A stretch of DNA of 64,000 nt from positions 62,001 to 126,000 of the forward strand of contig CAIQDI010000028.1 of the NCBI GenBank assembly GCA_903870545.1, written 5' to 3'. The translations under genes and the position numbers were made by a program. Shown piece after piece: positions 1-8,282 of the stretch. This DNA comes from an uncultured Pseudomonadota bacterium. Lineage in GTDB: Bacteria > Pseudomonadota > Gammaproteobacteria > Methylococcales > Methylomonadaceae. The first letter of the stretch is position 1, and every line of letters begins with the position of its first letter. The notes below the pieces were generated by a model. The model had not been told where the DNA came from. It searched no databases and saw only the letters and a list, made by a program, of their open reading frames with translations.

Positions 1-988
1 CGCTTCAGTGGTGTTTTCGCGCGACGAACGGTTTGCATACGTTTTTGGACGTGACGGCGGATTGACTAAAATTGATTTGCTCGAAGATGAAATTGCGGCG
101 CGAATCGTTCAAGGCGGCAATTCAATCGGCGGCGCGATTTCACAAGACGGAAAAATTATTGCGGTGTCGAATTATCAACCAGCGGGCGTGAAATTATTTT
201 CATCAGACACGCTGGAATTGCTGGCGGAAATCCCCGCAATTGACGCAACAGGTCAACTTTCAAAAACCGTGGGTTTGGTCGATGCGCCGAATCAAAAATT
301 TGTGGTGAGTTTATTTGATGCCGGTGAAATTTGGGTGATTGATGCGAAAAATCCTAAATCACCGCAAATCGAAAAATTTACCCACATCGGCAAACAACCT
401 TACGACGCGCTAATTTCACCTGACGGACGTTATTATATTGCGGGTTTGTTTGGTGAAAAAGGTTTGGCATTGTTGGATTTATGGCATTCTGAATTGGGTG
501 TCAAACGCATTTTGGCGGATTATGGCAAAGACGATGAGCAATTACCCGTTTATAAAATGCCGCATTTTGAAGGCTGGGCAATGACTTCGGATTACGTTTT
601 TGTGCCTGGAATTGGGCGGCACGAGGTTTTGGTGGTCGATAAAAAAACGTGGCAATTAGTCAAAACGATTCCCGTGGTCGGGCAACCGGTTTTTGTAATG
701 GCGCGACCTGACGGGCGGCAGATTTGGGTCAATTTTGCGATGCCAGATAATTCGCAAATTCAAATTATCGATGCGAATTCGCTGAACGTTTCAAACACGT
801 TTAGCGCGGGAAAAGCGGCGTTGCATTTTGAATTTACACCACGCGGCGAACAGGTTTGGATTGCGTTGCGGGATGATAATACGGTCGCCGTTTATGACAC
901 GAACACGTTGAAAGAAGTGGCGCGTTTGCCTGCCGAAAAACCGAACGGCATTTTCTTTTCCGCGCGAGCGCATCGGATTGGAATGTAA
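1..988 (+). CDS. nirF: NirF, heme d1 biosynthesis protein (5' end outside window)
   Basis: Reading is open from the first base, so the N-terminus, including any signal peptide, lies outside the window. About 328 residues are visible against roughly 390 for the family. The protein is a run of beta-propeller blades with recurring segments of the kind 'ISPDGRYYIAGLFG' and 'VFVMARPDGRQIWVNF', and NirF-like blocks such as 'KMPHFEGWAMTSDYVFVPG'. NirF proteins are homologous to the d1 domain of nitrite reductase NirS and act in the periplasm on a heme d1 precursor. The gene is followed after 3 bases by two siroheme-decarboxylase-type genes, the usual order in nir clusters, which supports the call. 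The nirS gene itself is not in the window. Confidence 0.88.
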   Translation, partial: ASVVFSRDERFAYVFGRDGGLTKIDLLEDEIAARIVQGGNSIGGAISQDGKIIAVSNYQPAGVKLFSSDTLELLAEIPAIDATGQLSKTVGLVDAPNQKFVVSLFDAGEIWVIDAKNPKSPQIEKFTHIGKQPYDALISPDGRYYIAGLFGEKGLALLDLWHSELGVKRILADYGKDDEQLPVYKMPHFEGWAMTSDYVFVPGIGRHEVLVVDKKTWQLVKTIPVVGQPVFVMARPDGRQIWVNFAMPDNSQIQIIDANSLNVSNTFSAGKAALHFEFTPRGEQVWIALRDDNTVAVYDTNTLKEVARLPAEKPNGIFFSARAHRIGM

Positions 989-991
989 TAG

Positions 992-1450
992 GTGCTAACA
1001 AATTTACAAAAAAAATTATTGAACGATTTTCAGCGTGATTTTCCGCTCACGCTCACGCCTTACGCGGATATTGCCGCGCAATTGAATGTGACTGAAAACG
1101 AGGTGTTGCAAGCGTTGCACGAATTAAACCAGCGACAATTTATCAGTCGAATTGGCGCGATTATTCCCCCGAATCAGATTGGCGTGAGTACATTGGCGGC
1201 GATTTCGGTGCCTGAAAATGAGCTGGAATTTGTCGCCGCGCAAATCAATCGTTTTAGCGAAGTGAATCACAATTATGAACGTGAAAATGCGTTGAATTTG
1301 TGGTTTGTGCTGATTGCGACGGATGCCACGCATTTGAATAACGTGATTGGCGCGATTGAAAATGAAACAGGTTATGACGTGTTACGTTTTCCGCTGGAGA
1401 AAGAGTTTTTTATCGATTTGAGTTTTCAGTTGGATTTAACGAATGTTTGA
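992..1450 (+). CDS. Siroheme decarboxylase-type subunit, NirD/NirG-like (AsnC/Lrp fold)
   Basis: A 152-residue protein with an N-terminal winged helix-turn-helix of the AsnC/Lrp type (about residues 5-55, with 'FISRIGAIIPPNQIG' at its end) and a C-terminal alpha/beta half. This is the architecture of NirD/L/G/H and AhbA/B, which decarboxylate siroheme to 12,18-didecarboxysiroheme on the way to heme d1. It starts with GTG 3 bases after nirF and overlaps the next gene by 8 bases, so the three are very likely one operon. Which of the four Nir letters applies cannot be decided by eye. It lacks the CYxRP/YNLYCMIHG segment seen in its partner and so looks like the NirD/NirG (AhbA-like) half of the pair. 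Confidence 0.8.
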   Translation: MLTNLQKKLLNDFQRDFPLTLTPYADIAAQLNVTENEVLQALHELNQRQFISRIGAIIPPNQIGVSTLAAISVPENELEFVAAQINRFSEVNHNYERENALNLWFVLIATDATHLNNVIGAIENETGYDVLRFPLEKEFFIDLSFQLDLTNV

Positions 1451-1919
1451 CGCAATCAATCAACAATTACTCGCGCACGTCGCGGAAGGCTTGCCCATTT
1501 GTGCGCGTCCTTATGCCGTTATTGGCGAGCGTTTGAATATCAGCGAAACCGACGTGATTGAACGGCTAAAACATTTGCAAGCGAGCGGAATTATTAAACG
1601 TTTTGGGGTGATTGTGAAACACGCGGCGTTGGGTTATCGCGCTAATGCGATGTGTGTTTGGCACGTTCCCGAAGAGAAAATTGACGAAATCGCCCAGTAT
1701 TTATTGGAATTTCCATTCGTGACGCTGTGTTATCAACGTCCGATGTTGCCCGAATGGCGTTACAATTTATATTGCATGATTCATGGCAAAGATAAATCGA
1801 CCGTTCTCGCACAACTTGCGCGAATCAATTCGCGCCCACAGATGCAACCGTTTGAACATCAAGTGTTATTTAGTCGTCGCTGTTTTAAACAGCGTGGCGC
1901 GATTTATAATTTGAACTGA
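1443..1919 (+). CDS. Siroheme decarboxylase-type subunit, NirL/NirH-like (AsnC/Lrp fold)
   Basis: A 158-residue paralogue of the preceding gene. It has an N-terminal winged helix ('LQASGIIKRFGVIVKHAALG') and then the diagnostic 'CYQRPMLPEWRYNLYCMIHG' block found in AhbB and the NirL/NirH side of siroheme decarboxylases. It probably forms a heterodimer with the NirD/NirG-like subunit. The start codon lies inside the end of the upstream gene (8-base overlap), suggesting translational coupling. It ends 4 bases before the convergent bioC gene, with no terminator hairpin visible in that tiny gap. Paracoccus and Pseudomonas carry more nirDLGH copies. Here only one pair follows nirF, so either this pair suffices or others lie elsewhere. 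Confidence 0.8.
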   Translation: MFDAINQQLLAHVAEGLPICARPYAVIGERLNISETDVIERLKHLQASGIIKRFGVIVKHAALGYRANAMCVWHVPEEKIDEIAQYLLEFPFVTLCYQRPMLPEWRYNLYCMIHGKDKSTVLAQLARINSRPQMQPFEHQVLFSRRCFKQRGAIYNLN

Positions 1920-1923
1920 GTTT

Positions 1924-2712
1924 TTAGCGTGAGCGAATTTTTTTTCGTGCCACGATTTGAATCACGTCAAACGTCGCCACAATTTCGCCAGATTCGTTGC
2001 GGGGATAATTTTCCATCATGGTTTTTAACGATTTTTTGGAAGTTAAATTTTTGCGACGTTGCGAATTTACATTATGTGCGCCGATGTGTTTCAACTCGTG
2101 CATCAAATCCAAAACCGAATCGTAACGCGAAATGTATTGTTGATTTTTAATTTCAACGTCAACAAAACCAGCCTTTTCCAACGCATTTTGTAATTGTGGC
2201 GCGGTGTAAAACTCATTAACGTGGTCGAAATCATCAACCTTTTTCCACGCAGTTTTTAATTCCCACAGCGTTTCCGAACCAAATGTGCTAAAAATAAATT
2301 CACCGTCGGATTTTAAAACGCGGTGTAATTCGCGTAACGCTTCATCAATCGGCTGACACCATTGCAACGCTAAATTTGAAAAAACCGTGTTAATTTTCTC
2401 GTTTAAAAACGGCAATTTTTCCGCATCGGCACAAACGACTTTTACTGAATCGCCTAATTTTTCGCGCGTTGTTTGCAACATCGAAAACGCCAAATCTAGC
2501 GCAATCAAATCAACATTTTCACAATGCCGCACTAATTCCTGCGTTAAAAATCCCGTGCCACAGCCTAAATCTACGACCACGCCATTCAATTTTTCGGGTA
2601 AAAACGAGCGCAAAAAATCACGCCCGACGTTGCGCTGCAATTCTGCCACGCGGTCGTAAGTGTGCGACGCATTGCCAAATGATTGTTTGATTTTGGTTTT
2701 ATCTAATGCCAT
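1924..2712 (-). CDS. bioC: BioC, malonyl-ACP O-methyltransferase
   Basis: A 262-residue class I SAM methyltransferase. Motif I is 'VVDLGCGTGFLT' near residue 47, the acidic end of strand 2 is 'IALDLAF', and 'NLALQWCQ' is the BioC version of motif IV. The N-terminal 'SFGNASHTYDRVAELQR' and C-terminal 'HELKHIGAHNVN' blocks are typical of BioC. The enzyme methylates malonyl-ACP so that it enters fatty-acid elongation as a primer for the biotin pimeloyl chain. Its start overlaps the end of bioH by 14 bases on the same strand. BioH removes the methyl ester that BioC installs, so the two genes bracket the same pathway segment. bioD is found separately at 10.5 kb, and bioA, bioB and bioF are not in the window. 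Confidence 0.93.
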   Translation of the reverse strand: MALDKTKIKQSFGNASHTYDRVAELQRNVGRDFLRSFLPEKLNGVVVDLGCGTGFLTQELVRHCENVDLIALDLAFSMLQTTREKLGDSVKVVCADAEKLPFLNEKINTVFSNLALQWCQPIDEALRELHRVLKSDGEFIFSTFGSETLWELKTAWKKVDDFDHVNEFYTAPQLQNALEKAGFVDVEIKNQQYISRYDSVLDLMHELKHIGAHNVNSQRRKNLTSKKSLKTMMENYPRNESGEIVATFDVIQIVARKKIRSR

Positions 2713-3415
2713 TAAAAAAAGCGTGAATCGCGTTTAAGCAATTTTCAGGTTGTGTGATGAACGGAATATGACCGGCATTTTGTAAAACGGTGAGTTGTAA
2801 ATTCGGTTGCAATGTTTGCATTGATTCGCTGATTGAAACGGGAATCAGCGTGTCGTTGTCGCTCAAAATTGCGGCAATTGGACACGTTAAATTTGCTAAA
2901 ACTGAACGTAAATCACTGGTTTTGAGCAACGTTAAACCAGCTTCTAACTCGGATAATTCTGGCGTGATTTGTGTGGCGGAACACGTTTTTATGCCTTTCA
3001 AAAACACGCTAGAATTCGGCACGCCTTGACATTGCAACGCTAAAAAACGCGCCAATGTCGCCGTTAGATTGGCGTGTAATTGTTCAGAGAAAGCGTGAAA
3101 TGTTTCGACTGACATGCCTGCCCACGTTTCAGCGGCAACAAAACACGGATTCGCCGCCAGTAATATCACGCCTTTTACCCGATTGAAATACCGCGCCGCC
3201 ATATCCAACGCCACCGTACCGCCAAACGACCAACCCAATACATAAAAAGGTTCGTTGTCTAATTCGGCAATCACGGCATCGCTGATTTCTGCCAAATTAT
3301 CGCGCCACGGCAAATCAATCAGCGTCACACGATAATGTTGCGAAAGTTGCGTGGCAAAATCGCCCCACCATCCGCTGTGTGCTGCCCAACCGTGTAATAA
3401 AACGAGGTGTTTCAC
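2699..3415 (-). CDS. bioH: BioH, pimeloyl-ACP methyl ester carboxylesterase
   Basis: A 238-residue alpha/beta hydrolase. The oxyanion 'HGWAAHSGWW' block is at the N-terminus, the nucleophile elbow 'GWSFGG' puts the catalytic serine at residue 63, the acid lies in 'LSDNDTLIPV' near residue 190, and the histidine lies in 'NAGHIPF' near residue 217. It hydrolyses pimeloyl-ACP methyl ester, ending the BioC-protected cycle of biotin precursor synthesis. The start is GTG, with only a weak ribosome binding site, 6 bases after the stop of the ABC-F gene. It overlaps bioC by 14 bases. The direct pairing with bioC makes this BioH rather than another small esterase. Confidence 0.92.
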   Translation of the reverse strand: MKHLVLLHGWAAHSGWWGDFATQLSQHYRVTLIDLPWRDNLAEISDAVIAELDNEPFYVLGWSFGGTVALDMAARYFNRVKGVILLAANPCFVAAETWAGMSVETFHAFSEQLHANLTATLARFLALQCQGVPNSSVFLKGIKTCSATQITPELSELEAGLTLLKTSDLRSVLANLTCPIAAILSDNDTLIPVSISESMQTLQPNLQLTVLQNAGHIPFITQPENCLNAIHAFFNGIR

Positions 3416-3421
3416 CGCTGA

Positions 3422-5011
3422 CTATTTCGCCTGACTGGCTAAATAATCTTCGTAATTGCCGCTAAAGTCGATAATGCCGTGCGCGGTAATTTCAATAATA
3501 TGCGTCGCTAAAGACGACACGAATTCACGGTCATGACTCACGAAAATCAACGTGCCAGGATATTGTTCCAACGCGGTATTGAGCGATTCAATCGATTCCA
3601 TATCCAAATGGTTTGTCGGTTCGTCCATTACCATCACGTTGCGTTTTTGCAGCATCAATTTACCAAACAACATCCGTCCTTGTTCACCACCCGACAGGAC
3701 TTTCACCGATTTGTTAATGTCATCTTGCGAAAATAATAAGCGTCCCAACGTGGCGCGAATCGTTTGATCGTCGTCACTTTCTTTGCGCCATTGCGTCATC
3801 CATTCAACCAATGTCATGTCTTCAGCAAAATCGGAAGCGTGATCTTGCGCGAAATAACTGACTTCAGCATTTTCAGCCCATTTCACTTCGCCAGTATCCG
3901 GCAACAATTCGCCGACTAACGTTTTTAATAACGTCGTTTTACCAATCCCGTTTGCGCCAATCACGGCAACTTTTTCACCCGCTGCAATCATTAAATTCAA
4001 CTTTTTGAATAACGGTTCGCCGCTGTAACCTTTGCTAACATTGTCTAATTCAACCGCTAAACGATGCAATTTTTTACTTTCATCAAAGCGCATAAAGGGA
4101 TTTACACGACTCGATAATTTCACTTCATCAAGTTGAATTTTGTCCAATTGTTTGGCGCGTGAAGTGGCTTGTTTCGCTTTGGAAGCGTTGGCAGAAAAAC
4201 GTCTGACGAAGGCTTGTAATTCGACAATTTGGGTTTTCTTTTTAGCATTTCCTGCCAGTAACCGTTGACGAACTTCGGTCGAAGCCACCATGTAATCGTC
4301 GTAATTGCCGGGATAAACGCGCAATTCACCAAAATCCATATCGGCAACGTGCGTACAAACGCTGTTTAGAAAATGGCGATCATGCGAAATAATCACCATT
4401 GTGCAATCGCGGTCGTTCAACATATCTTCTAACCAGCGAATCGTGTTGATGTCCAAGTTGTTGGTCGGCTCGTCAAGTAATAAAATATCAGGATTTGAAA
4501 ACAACGCTTGCGCCAATAAAACTCGCAATTTCCAACCGGGAGCCACTGCGCTCATCAAACCGTAATGTTGCTCAACTGGAATATCCAAACCGAGCAATAA
4601 TTCGCCCGCGCGAGATTCGGCGGTGTAGCCATTAAATTCAGCAAACACCGTTTCCAATTCTGCGGCGTGCATATAATCGTCTTCGGTGGCTTCTAAATTG
4701 GCGTAAATGGCATCACGTTCTGACATTGCCGCCCACATTTCTTTGTGACCCATTAGCACTACATCGATGACGCGGTAATCTTCAAAAGCGAATTGGTCTT
4801 GGCGTAAATTACCGAGGCGTTCGTTCGGTGAAATACTGACATTGCCGGCGGAAGGTTCTAAATCACCGCTCAAAATTTTCATGAATGTGGATTTACCACA
4901 GCCGTTTGCGCCAATTAAACCGTAGCGATTTCCGTCGCCAAATTTAACAGAAATGTTTTCAAACAATGGCTTTGCGCCAAATTGCATGGTGATATTTGCG
5001 GTAGAAATCAA
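3422..5011 (-). CDS. ybiT: ABC-F family ATPase, YbiT-like
   Basis: A 529-residue soluble protein with two ATP-binding cassettes and no membrane segments. Walker A motifs are 'GANGCGKST' in the first half and 'GANGIGKTT' in the second. Walker B/DEP segments are '[11 protein letters not shown]' and '[10 protein letters not shown]', and the second signature is 'LSGGEQGRM'. The first signature is the atypical '[16 protein letters not shown]', characteristic of the YbiT branch. ABC-F proteins bind the ribosome and modulate translation; the specific role of YbiT is poorly defined. The only start that keeps the family N-terminus is TTG at 5011, with AGGAAAA placed 9 bases before it. bioH and bioC follow closely and may share its transcript. 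Confidence 0.9.
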   Translation of the reverse strand: MISTANITMQFGAKPLFENISVKFGDGNRYGLIGANGCGKSTFMKILSGDLEPSAGNVSISPNERLGNLRQDQFAFEDYRVIDVVLMGHKEMWAAMSERDAIYANLEATEDDYMHAAELETVFAEFNGYTAESRAGELLLGLDIPVEQHYGLMSAVAPGWKLRVLLAQALFSNPDILLLDEPTNNLDINTIRWLEDMLNDRDCTMVIISHDRHFLNSVCTHVADMDFGELRVYPGNYDDYMVASTEVRQRLLAGNAKKKTQIVELQAFVRRFSANASKAKQATSRAKQLDKIQLDEVKLSSRVNPFMRFDESKKLHRLAVELDNVSKGYSGEPLFKKLNLMIAAGEKVAVIGANGIGKTTLLKTLVGELLPDTGEVKWAENAEVSYFAQDHASDFAEDMTLVEWMTQWRKESDDDQTIRATLGRLLFSQDDINKSVKVLSGGEQGRMLFGKLMLQKRNVMVMDEPTNHLDMESIESLNTALEQYPGTLIFVSHDREFVSSLATHIIEITAHGIIDFSGNYEDYLASQAK

Positions 5012-5029
5012 AATGGTTTTCCTAAATGT

Positions 5030-5054
5030 AAGGGCGGGTTCTAAACCCGCCCTT
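5030..5054. repeat. GGGCG-type palindrome, copy A1
   Basis: A perfect hairpin with 11-base arms (AAGGGCGGGTT / AACCCGCCCTT) and a 3-base loop, in the 121-base gap between ppnP and the ABC-F gene. It belongs to a family seen at four places in this window, most often as two hairpins a few tens of bases apart. It could act as a transcript end for ppnP, but no T-run follows directly. Confidence 0.8.
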
Positions 5055-5101
5055 TAAAATGTTGTAAATGTTTTTGTCGTGAATGTTATTGCTGTTATAC
5101 A

Positions 5102-5122
5102 GGGCGAGTTTGGAACTCGCCC
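5102..5122. repeat. GGGCG-type palindrome, copy A2
   Basis: A hairpin with 9-base arms (GGGCGAGTT / AACTCGCCC) and a TGG loop, 48 bases from copy A1. The arm sequence differs from A1 by compensatory changes that keep the pairing, as expected for a dispersed REP-like or MITE-like element rather than a chance repeat. Confidence 0.75.
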
Positions 5123-5132
5123 GTACAGAAAT

Positions 5133-5441
5133 TTAAACAAATGAACAAATATAATCGGTCGGCTGATGAACGCGCACGGTGAATTGTGAATTTTCTGGAA
5201 CGTTAAATGTTTCGCCGCCTTTAATCGGTTTCCATTCTTCGTTTGGCAACAAAACGTCCAATTCGCCGCTTTGAATTTCCATGATTTCGGGTACGCCAAC
5301 GTTAAAAACATATTCGCCAGCCAGCATAAAACCTAACGTTTTCGTTGAACCGTCGGCAAATTTAATCGTGCGGCTGCTGACATTGCCACCAAAATAAACG
5401 TTGGCTTTTTTGACGACGCTGACATTGTCGAATTCTGACAT
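5133..5441 (-). CDS. ppnP: PpnP, pyrimidine/purine nucleoside phosphorylase (DUF1255)
   Basis: A 102-residue single-domain cupin, slightly longer than the roughly 94 residues of the E. coli protein. The family pattern is clear: 'VYFGGNVSSRTIKFADGS', 'KTLGFMLAGEYVFNVGVPE', 'MEIQSGELDVLLP', and an ending in 'TDYICSFV'. PpnP phosphorolyses a broad range of nucleosides to free bases and ribose 1-phosphate in the cytoplasm. The gene stands between an HD-GYP gene upstream and the ABC-F gene downstream, separated from the latter by two palindromes, so it is likely expressed on its own. Confidence 0.92.
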   Translation of the reverse strand: MSEFDNVSVVKKANVYFGGNVSSRTIKFADGSTKTLGFMLAGEYVFNVGVPEIMEIQSGELDVLLPNEEWKPIKGGETFNVPENSQFTVRVHQPTDYICSFV

Positions 5442-5472
5442 AAGTTTTTCCTTTTTTGTTTGTGTTTAAAAT

Positions 5473-6246
5473 TTAAGAAGATTCGGGAACGTAAATAATT
5501 TTTTGCCCTGGATACGTCGAGCGAATGTTATCAAGCGTGTGTTGCGTTAATTCCGCACCTTGTTTAACCAAAACAGTGCCATATTGATCGCACAAATCGC
5601 CTTCTTCTAATTTTCCTGGCGATAAATAAACGATTTTATACAAATTCATGTCGTTATTTTCAACGGGCAAATAAAATACCGGATTACGTTGCAACAATCC
5701 TAGAAATGTTTTGACTAATTCTGGATCAAGTTCTGCACCGCTGGCGGTGTAACTGAAATAATGAATAATATCTTGTGGAATAGAACGTTCTTCGCCAAAC
5801 ATTTCACCAATCATCATGGCATCGTACAAATCGACGACCGCCATAATGCGTGAGGCTAACGAAATTTCTTCGCCTTTCAATTTATCAGGATAACCTTCAC
5901 CGTTAAATTTTTCATGATGATGGCGCACGATTTCTAAAATTTCGACATCGGTAATCACTTTGGACAATAATTTTTCCCCCTCGATAACGTGACGCTGAAT
6001 CAAATCGACATCCGTGTGAAGCGTCATATCATGAGAAATTTTGGCAAAATCTATATCCAATTTTAAAAAACCAATGTCGTGAACCAAGCCACTCAAAAAA
6101 ATTCGTTTTTTAAATTCCGACGATTGATTTAACGCTTTTGCCAACTCGAAAGCGTAACACGCCACACGCTTGCAATGCAGTCCAAGTTTAACGTCGGCTT
6201 TGTGTTGCGCCAACAGTAAAATCTCTAATAAACCACTGTTTATCAT
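5473..6246 (-). CDS. HD-GYP domain protein, probable c-di-GMP phosphodiesterase
   Basis: The frame is open to 6468, but the extra stretch overlaps the next gene and is not HD-like. The ATG at 6246 has an upstream AGGCGA and gives a 257-residue protein. It holds a compact HD-GYP domain: metal-binding 'GLVHDIGF', then 'HHEKFNGEGYPD', in which GYP is intact, and 'VVDLYDAMM'. HD-GYP enzymes hydrolyse cyclic di-GMP in a metal-dependent way. A C-terminal segment of about 60 residues ('LSPGKLEEGDLCDQYGTVLV') follows, with no domain I recognise. There is no N-terminal receiver or sensor, so its input is unknown. The window also has a GGDEF-EAL protein and a degenerate GGDEF, so c-di-GMP signalling is well represented. 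Confidence 0.85.
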   Translation of the reverse strand: MINSGLLEILLLAQHKADVKLGLHCKRVACYAFELAKALNQSSEFKKRIFLSGLVHDIGFLKLDIDFAKISHDMTLHTDVDLIQRHVIEGEKLLSKVITDVEILEIVRHHHEKFNGEGYPDKLKGEEISLASRIMAVVDLYDAMMIGEMFGEERSIPQDIIHYFSYTASGAELDPELVKTFLGLLQRNPVFYLPVENNDMNLYKIVYLSPGKLEEGDLCDQYGTVLVKQGAELTQHTLDNIRSTYPGQKIIYVPESS

Positions 6247-6277
6247 AATAAAAATCGCCTGATAAAATGAAAACGGC

Positions 6278-6760
6278 TTATAACCGAACGAATGTGTGAT
6301 TGTGGCAAGTCGGACAATTTGGAATTCGGCTGGTTGCTTTAAATGCGATTTCTTTGCCGCAATCGTTACAAATAAACGTGCCAGCAATGGTAATATCGCC
6401 ACTTTGATATTTGTGTGTTTCGGCAAGAAATTCGATTTTAGCGAGTTCGATGCGTGTTTTATCGGCAACGCTTAAAAACGCATCCCACGTTAAATTCTCA
6501 ATCAATTCAATGTCGAATTTCAACCAGTCGGACAATGAATTATTATCATGAGCCGGTAAATTCTGCGCCGCGTGTTCAACATCACGTTTTACTTGCGCGG
6601 AAACATGATCCAATTCTTCAGTCGTTAATTCGCTGCTTTCATTGGTTTTTTCTTTAGAAATTTCAAACGCATCCGTGAACGAATGCAGCGTGTCTTCCAT
6701 CGTTTCATGCAAATGGCGCATGAATTCACTGTAAGCGGTAATCAATTTTTGTGTGTTCAT
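6278..6760 (-). CDS. Zinc ribbon-containing protein, DUF1451/YbeL family
   Basis: A 160-residue protein with an acidic, helical N-terminal part resembling YbeL ('TAYSEFMRHLHETMEDTLHS') and a C-terminal zinc ribbon made by 'CNDCG' and 'CPTCH' in the last 30 residues. The family is common in gammaproteobacteria and has no firm function; the ribbon suggests nucleic-acid or protein contact. It lies 31 bases upstream of the HD-GYP gene on the same strand and 133 bases downstream of pabB. That 133-base gap is AT-rich and shows no clear terminator. Confidence 0.82.
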   Translation of the reverse strand: MNTQKLITAYSEFMRHLHETMEDTLHSFTDAFEISKEKTNESSELTTEELDHVSAQVKRDVEHAAQNLPAHDNNSLSDWLKFDIELIENLTWDAFLSVADKTRIELAKIEFLAETHKYQSGDITIAGTFICNDCGKEIAFKATSRIPNCPTCHNHTFVRL

Positions 6761-6893
6761 AAAGTTCTCTCAAAGGTTAATTATCATCGTGGCTATTCTA
6801 ACCGCTTTAGAAAAAAAAAGTGTAACCACTCGCAAAGTATCAAAAAATTGATTCAATAACGGCAATTGAAATCCGCCGAAAACCAGTTTCATG

Positions 6894-8276
6894 TTAGAAC
6901 TTCTGAAACCGCCGTAAAACTTGAAACATTGCCGCTGCTTTGTCGAAACTTTCTTGGTATTCGTCTTCGACTTTTGAATCATGCACAATGCCGCCGCCCG
7001 CCCAAAACCGAATCGTATCGTGCGATTGAACCAAGGTGCGAATGGCGATATTGGTGTCCATGTTGCCATTGAAATCGATGTAACCCATCGCACCACAATA
7101 AACACCGCGCCGATTTGGTTCGAGTTCTTCAATCACTTGCATGGCGCGAATTTTCGGTGCGCCGGTAATCGAACCGCCTGGAAAACAATGTTTTAACAAA
7201 TCCAGCGCGTGCTGATTGGCATTTAATTCGCCCGTCACGGTGCTAACCAAATGATGTACGGTGCTGTAACTTTCGATTTCAAACAGCTTCGGCACGCGCA
7301 CTTTTTGACACACTTTGCTGATGTCGTTTCGCAACAAATCGACAATCATCACATTTTCCGCACGGTCTTTGGGACTGGTTTTTAAATCCAAACAAGCGCG
7401 TTCATTTTCAAGCGCGTCAGATTTACGGGGGCGCGTGCCTTTAATCGGTTTCGTTTCGACGTACCGCCCAGTCAATTTTAAAAAACGTTCGGGCGATGAA
7501 CTCAAAATTTTCACGTCAGGGAAATTCAAATAGGCACTAAATGGTGCAGCGTTAATTTCGCGCAACGCTTGATACGCTTGCCAAGTATCGCCTTCGCACG
7601 TTGCTGAAAAACGTTGCGTTAAATTGACTTGATAACAATCGCCTTCTCTGAGGTAATGCTTAATTTTTTGAAAAGCGTGCGCGTAACCATTTTGCGAAAA
7701 ATTGGCGTTTATTTCGCTAGTGACAGAAAATAATTCCGTTTCGTCTGGCGTGGCTACTCCGCTTAAATCACGCAGAATTTCATCGTGGCGCGTTTCATCG
7801 TACAAAATCAGAAAGCTTTTTTTAGTTTTATGATCCACAATTAACGCCCAATCATAAATTCCGACTATCATTTCAGGAATCGCTTCGGCATCTTCAGCGA
7901 GATTCGGAAAATCTTCTAAGCGTCGTGCCAAATCGTACGAAAAATAACCGATTGCGCCACCGACAAACGGCAAATCAAATTCCGCCAAAGGGCTGGAATT
8001 CAACATTTCACTGTGGTGCGCCAATTCACTTTGGAGTAAATCAAACGGATTTTCGTTTGAAACAATGACTTTGTTGCCGCAAGTAATGGTCGTTTGATTG
8101 CCTTGCGTCACCAAGGTGCAAATGGGTTTTGCGGCAATAATATCGTAGCGTCCTTGCGTGCTGCGGGGATGACCGCTGTCTAAAAAGACCGCCCACGATT
8201 GTGCCGAAAAGGGTGCAAATAAAACCGCACTGTCTGAAAAATAAGGAAGAGAATGAAGTACCGCGTTTAATTGCAT
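6894..8276 (-). CDS. pabB: PabB, aminodeoxychorismate synthase component I
   Basis: A 460-residue chorismate-utilising enzyme. It carries the N-terminal anthranilate-synthase-like half and a catalytic C-terminal half with 'SSSPERFLK', 'KPIKGTRPR', 'DLLRNDISKVC', 'HHLVSTVTGEL' and 'CFPGGSITGAPK'. The lysine-containing PIKGT motif marks PabB, whereas TrpE has PIAGT. It converts chorismate with ammonia from PabA to 4-amino-4-deoxychorismate for folate synthesis. It starts 6 bases after the YVTN propeller gene, so it appears to be the last member of an operon with that gene and the MxaD-like gene. No pabA or pabC was seen nearby. Confidence 0.93.
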   Translation of the reverse strand: MQLNAVLHSLPYFSDSAVLFAPFSAQSWAVFLDSGHPRSTQGRYDIIAAKPICTLVTQGNQTTITCGNKVIVSNENPFDLLQSELAHHSEMLNSSPLAEFDLPFVGGAIGYFSYDLARRLEDFPNLAEDAEAIPEMIVGIYDWALIVDHKTKKSFLILYDETRHDEILRDLSGVATPDETELFSVTSEINANFSQNGYAHAFQKIKHYLREGDCYQVNLTQRFSATCEGDTWQAYQALREINAAPFSAYLNFPDVKILSSSPERFLKLTGRYVETKPIKGTRPRKSDALENERACLDLKTSPKDRAENVMIVDLLRNDISKVCQKVRVPKLFEIESYSTVHHLVSTVTGELNANQHALDLLKHCFPGGSITGAPKIRAMQVIEELEPNRRGVYCGAMGYIDFNGNMDTNIAIRTLVQSHDTIRFWAGGGIVHDSKVEDEYQESFDKAAAMFQVLRRFQKF

Positions 8277-8282
8277 AAGTTT

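Noticed and set aside
6247-6468. Extended N-terminus of the HD-GYP gene up to 6468
   Set aside because: The stretch overlaps the zinc ribbon gene in another frame, shows no HD-like sequence, and a better-placed ATG with a ribosome binding site exists at 6246.
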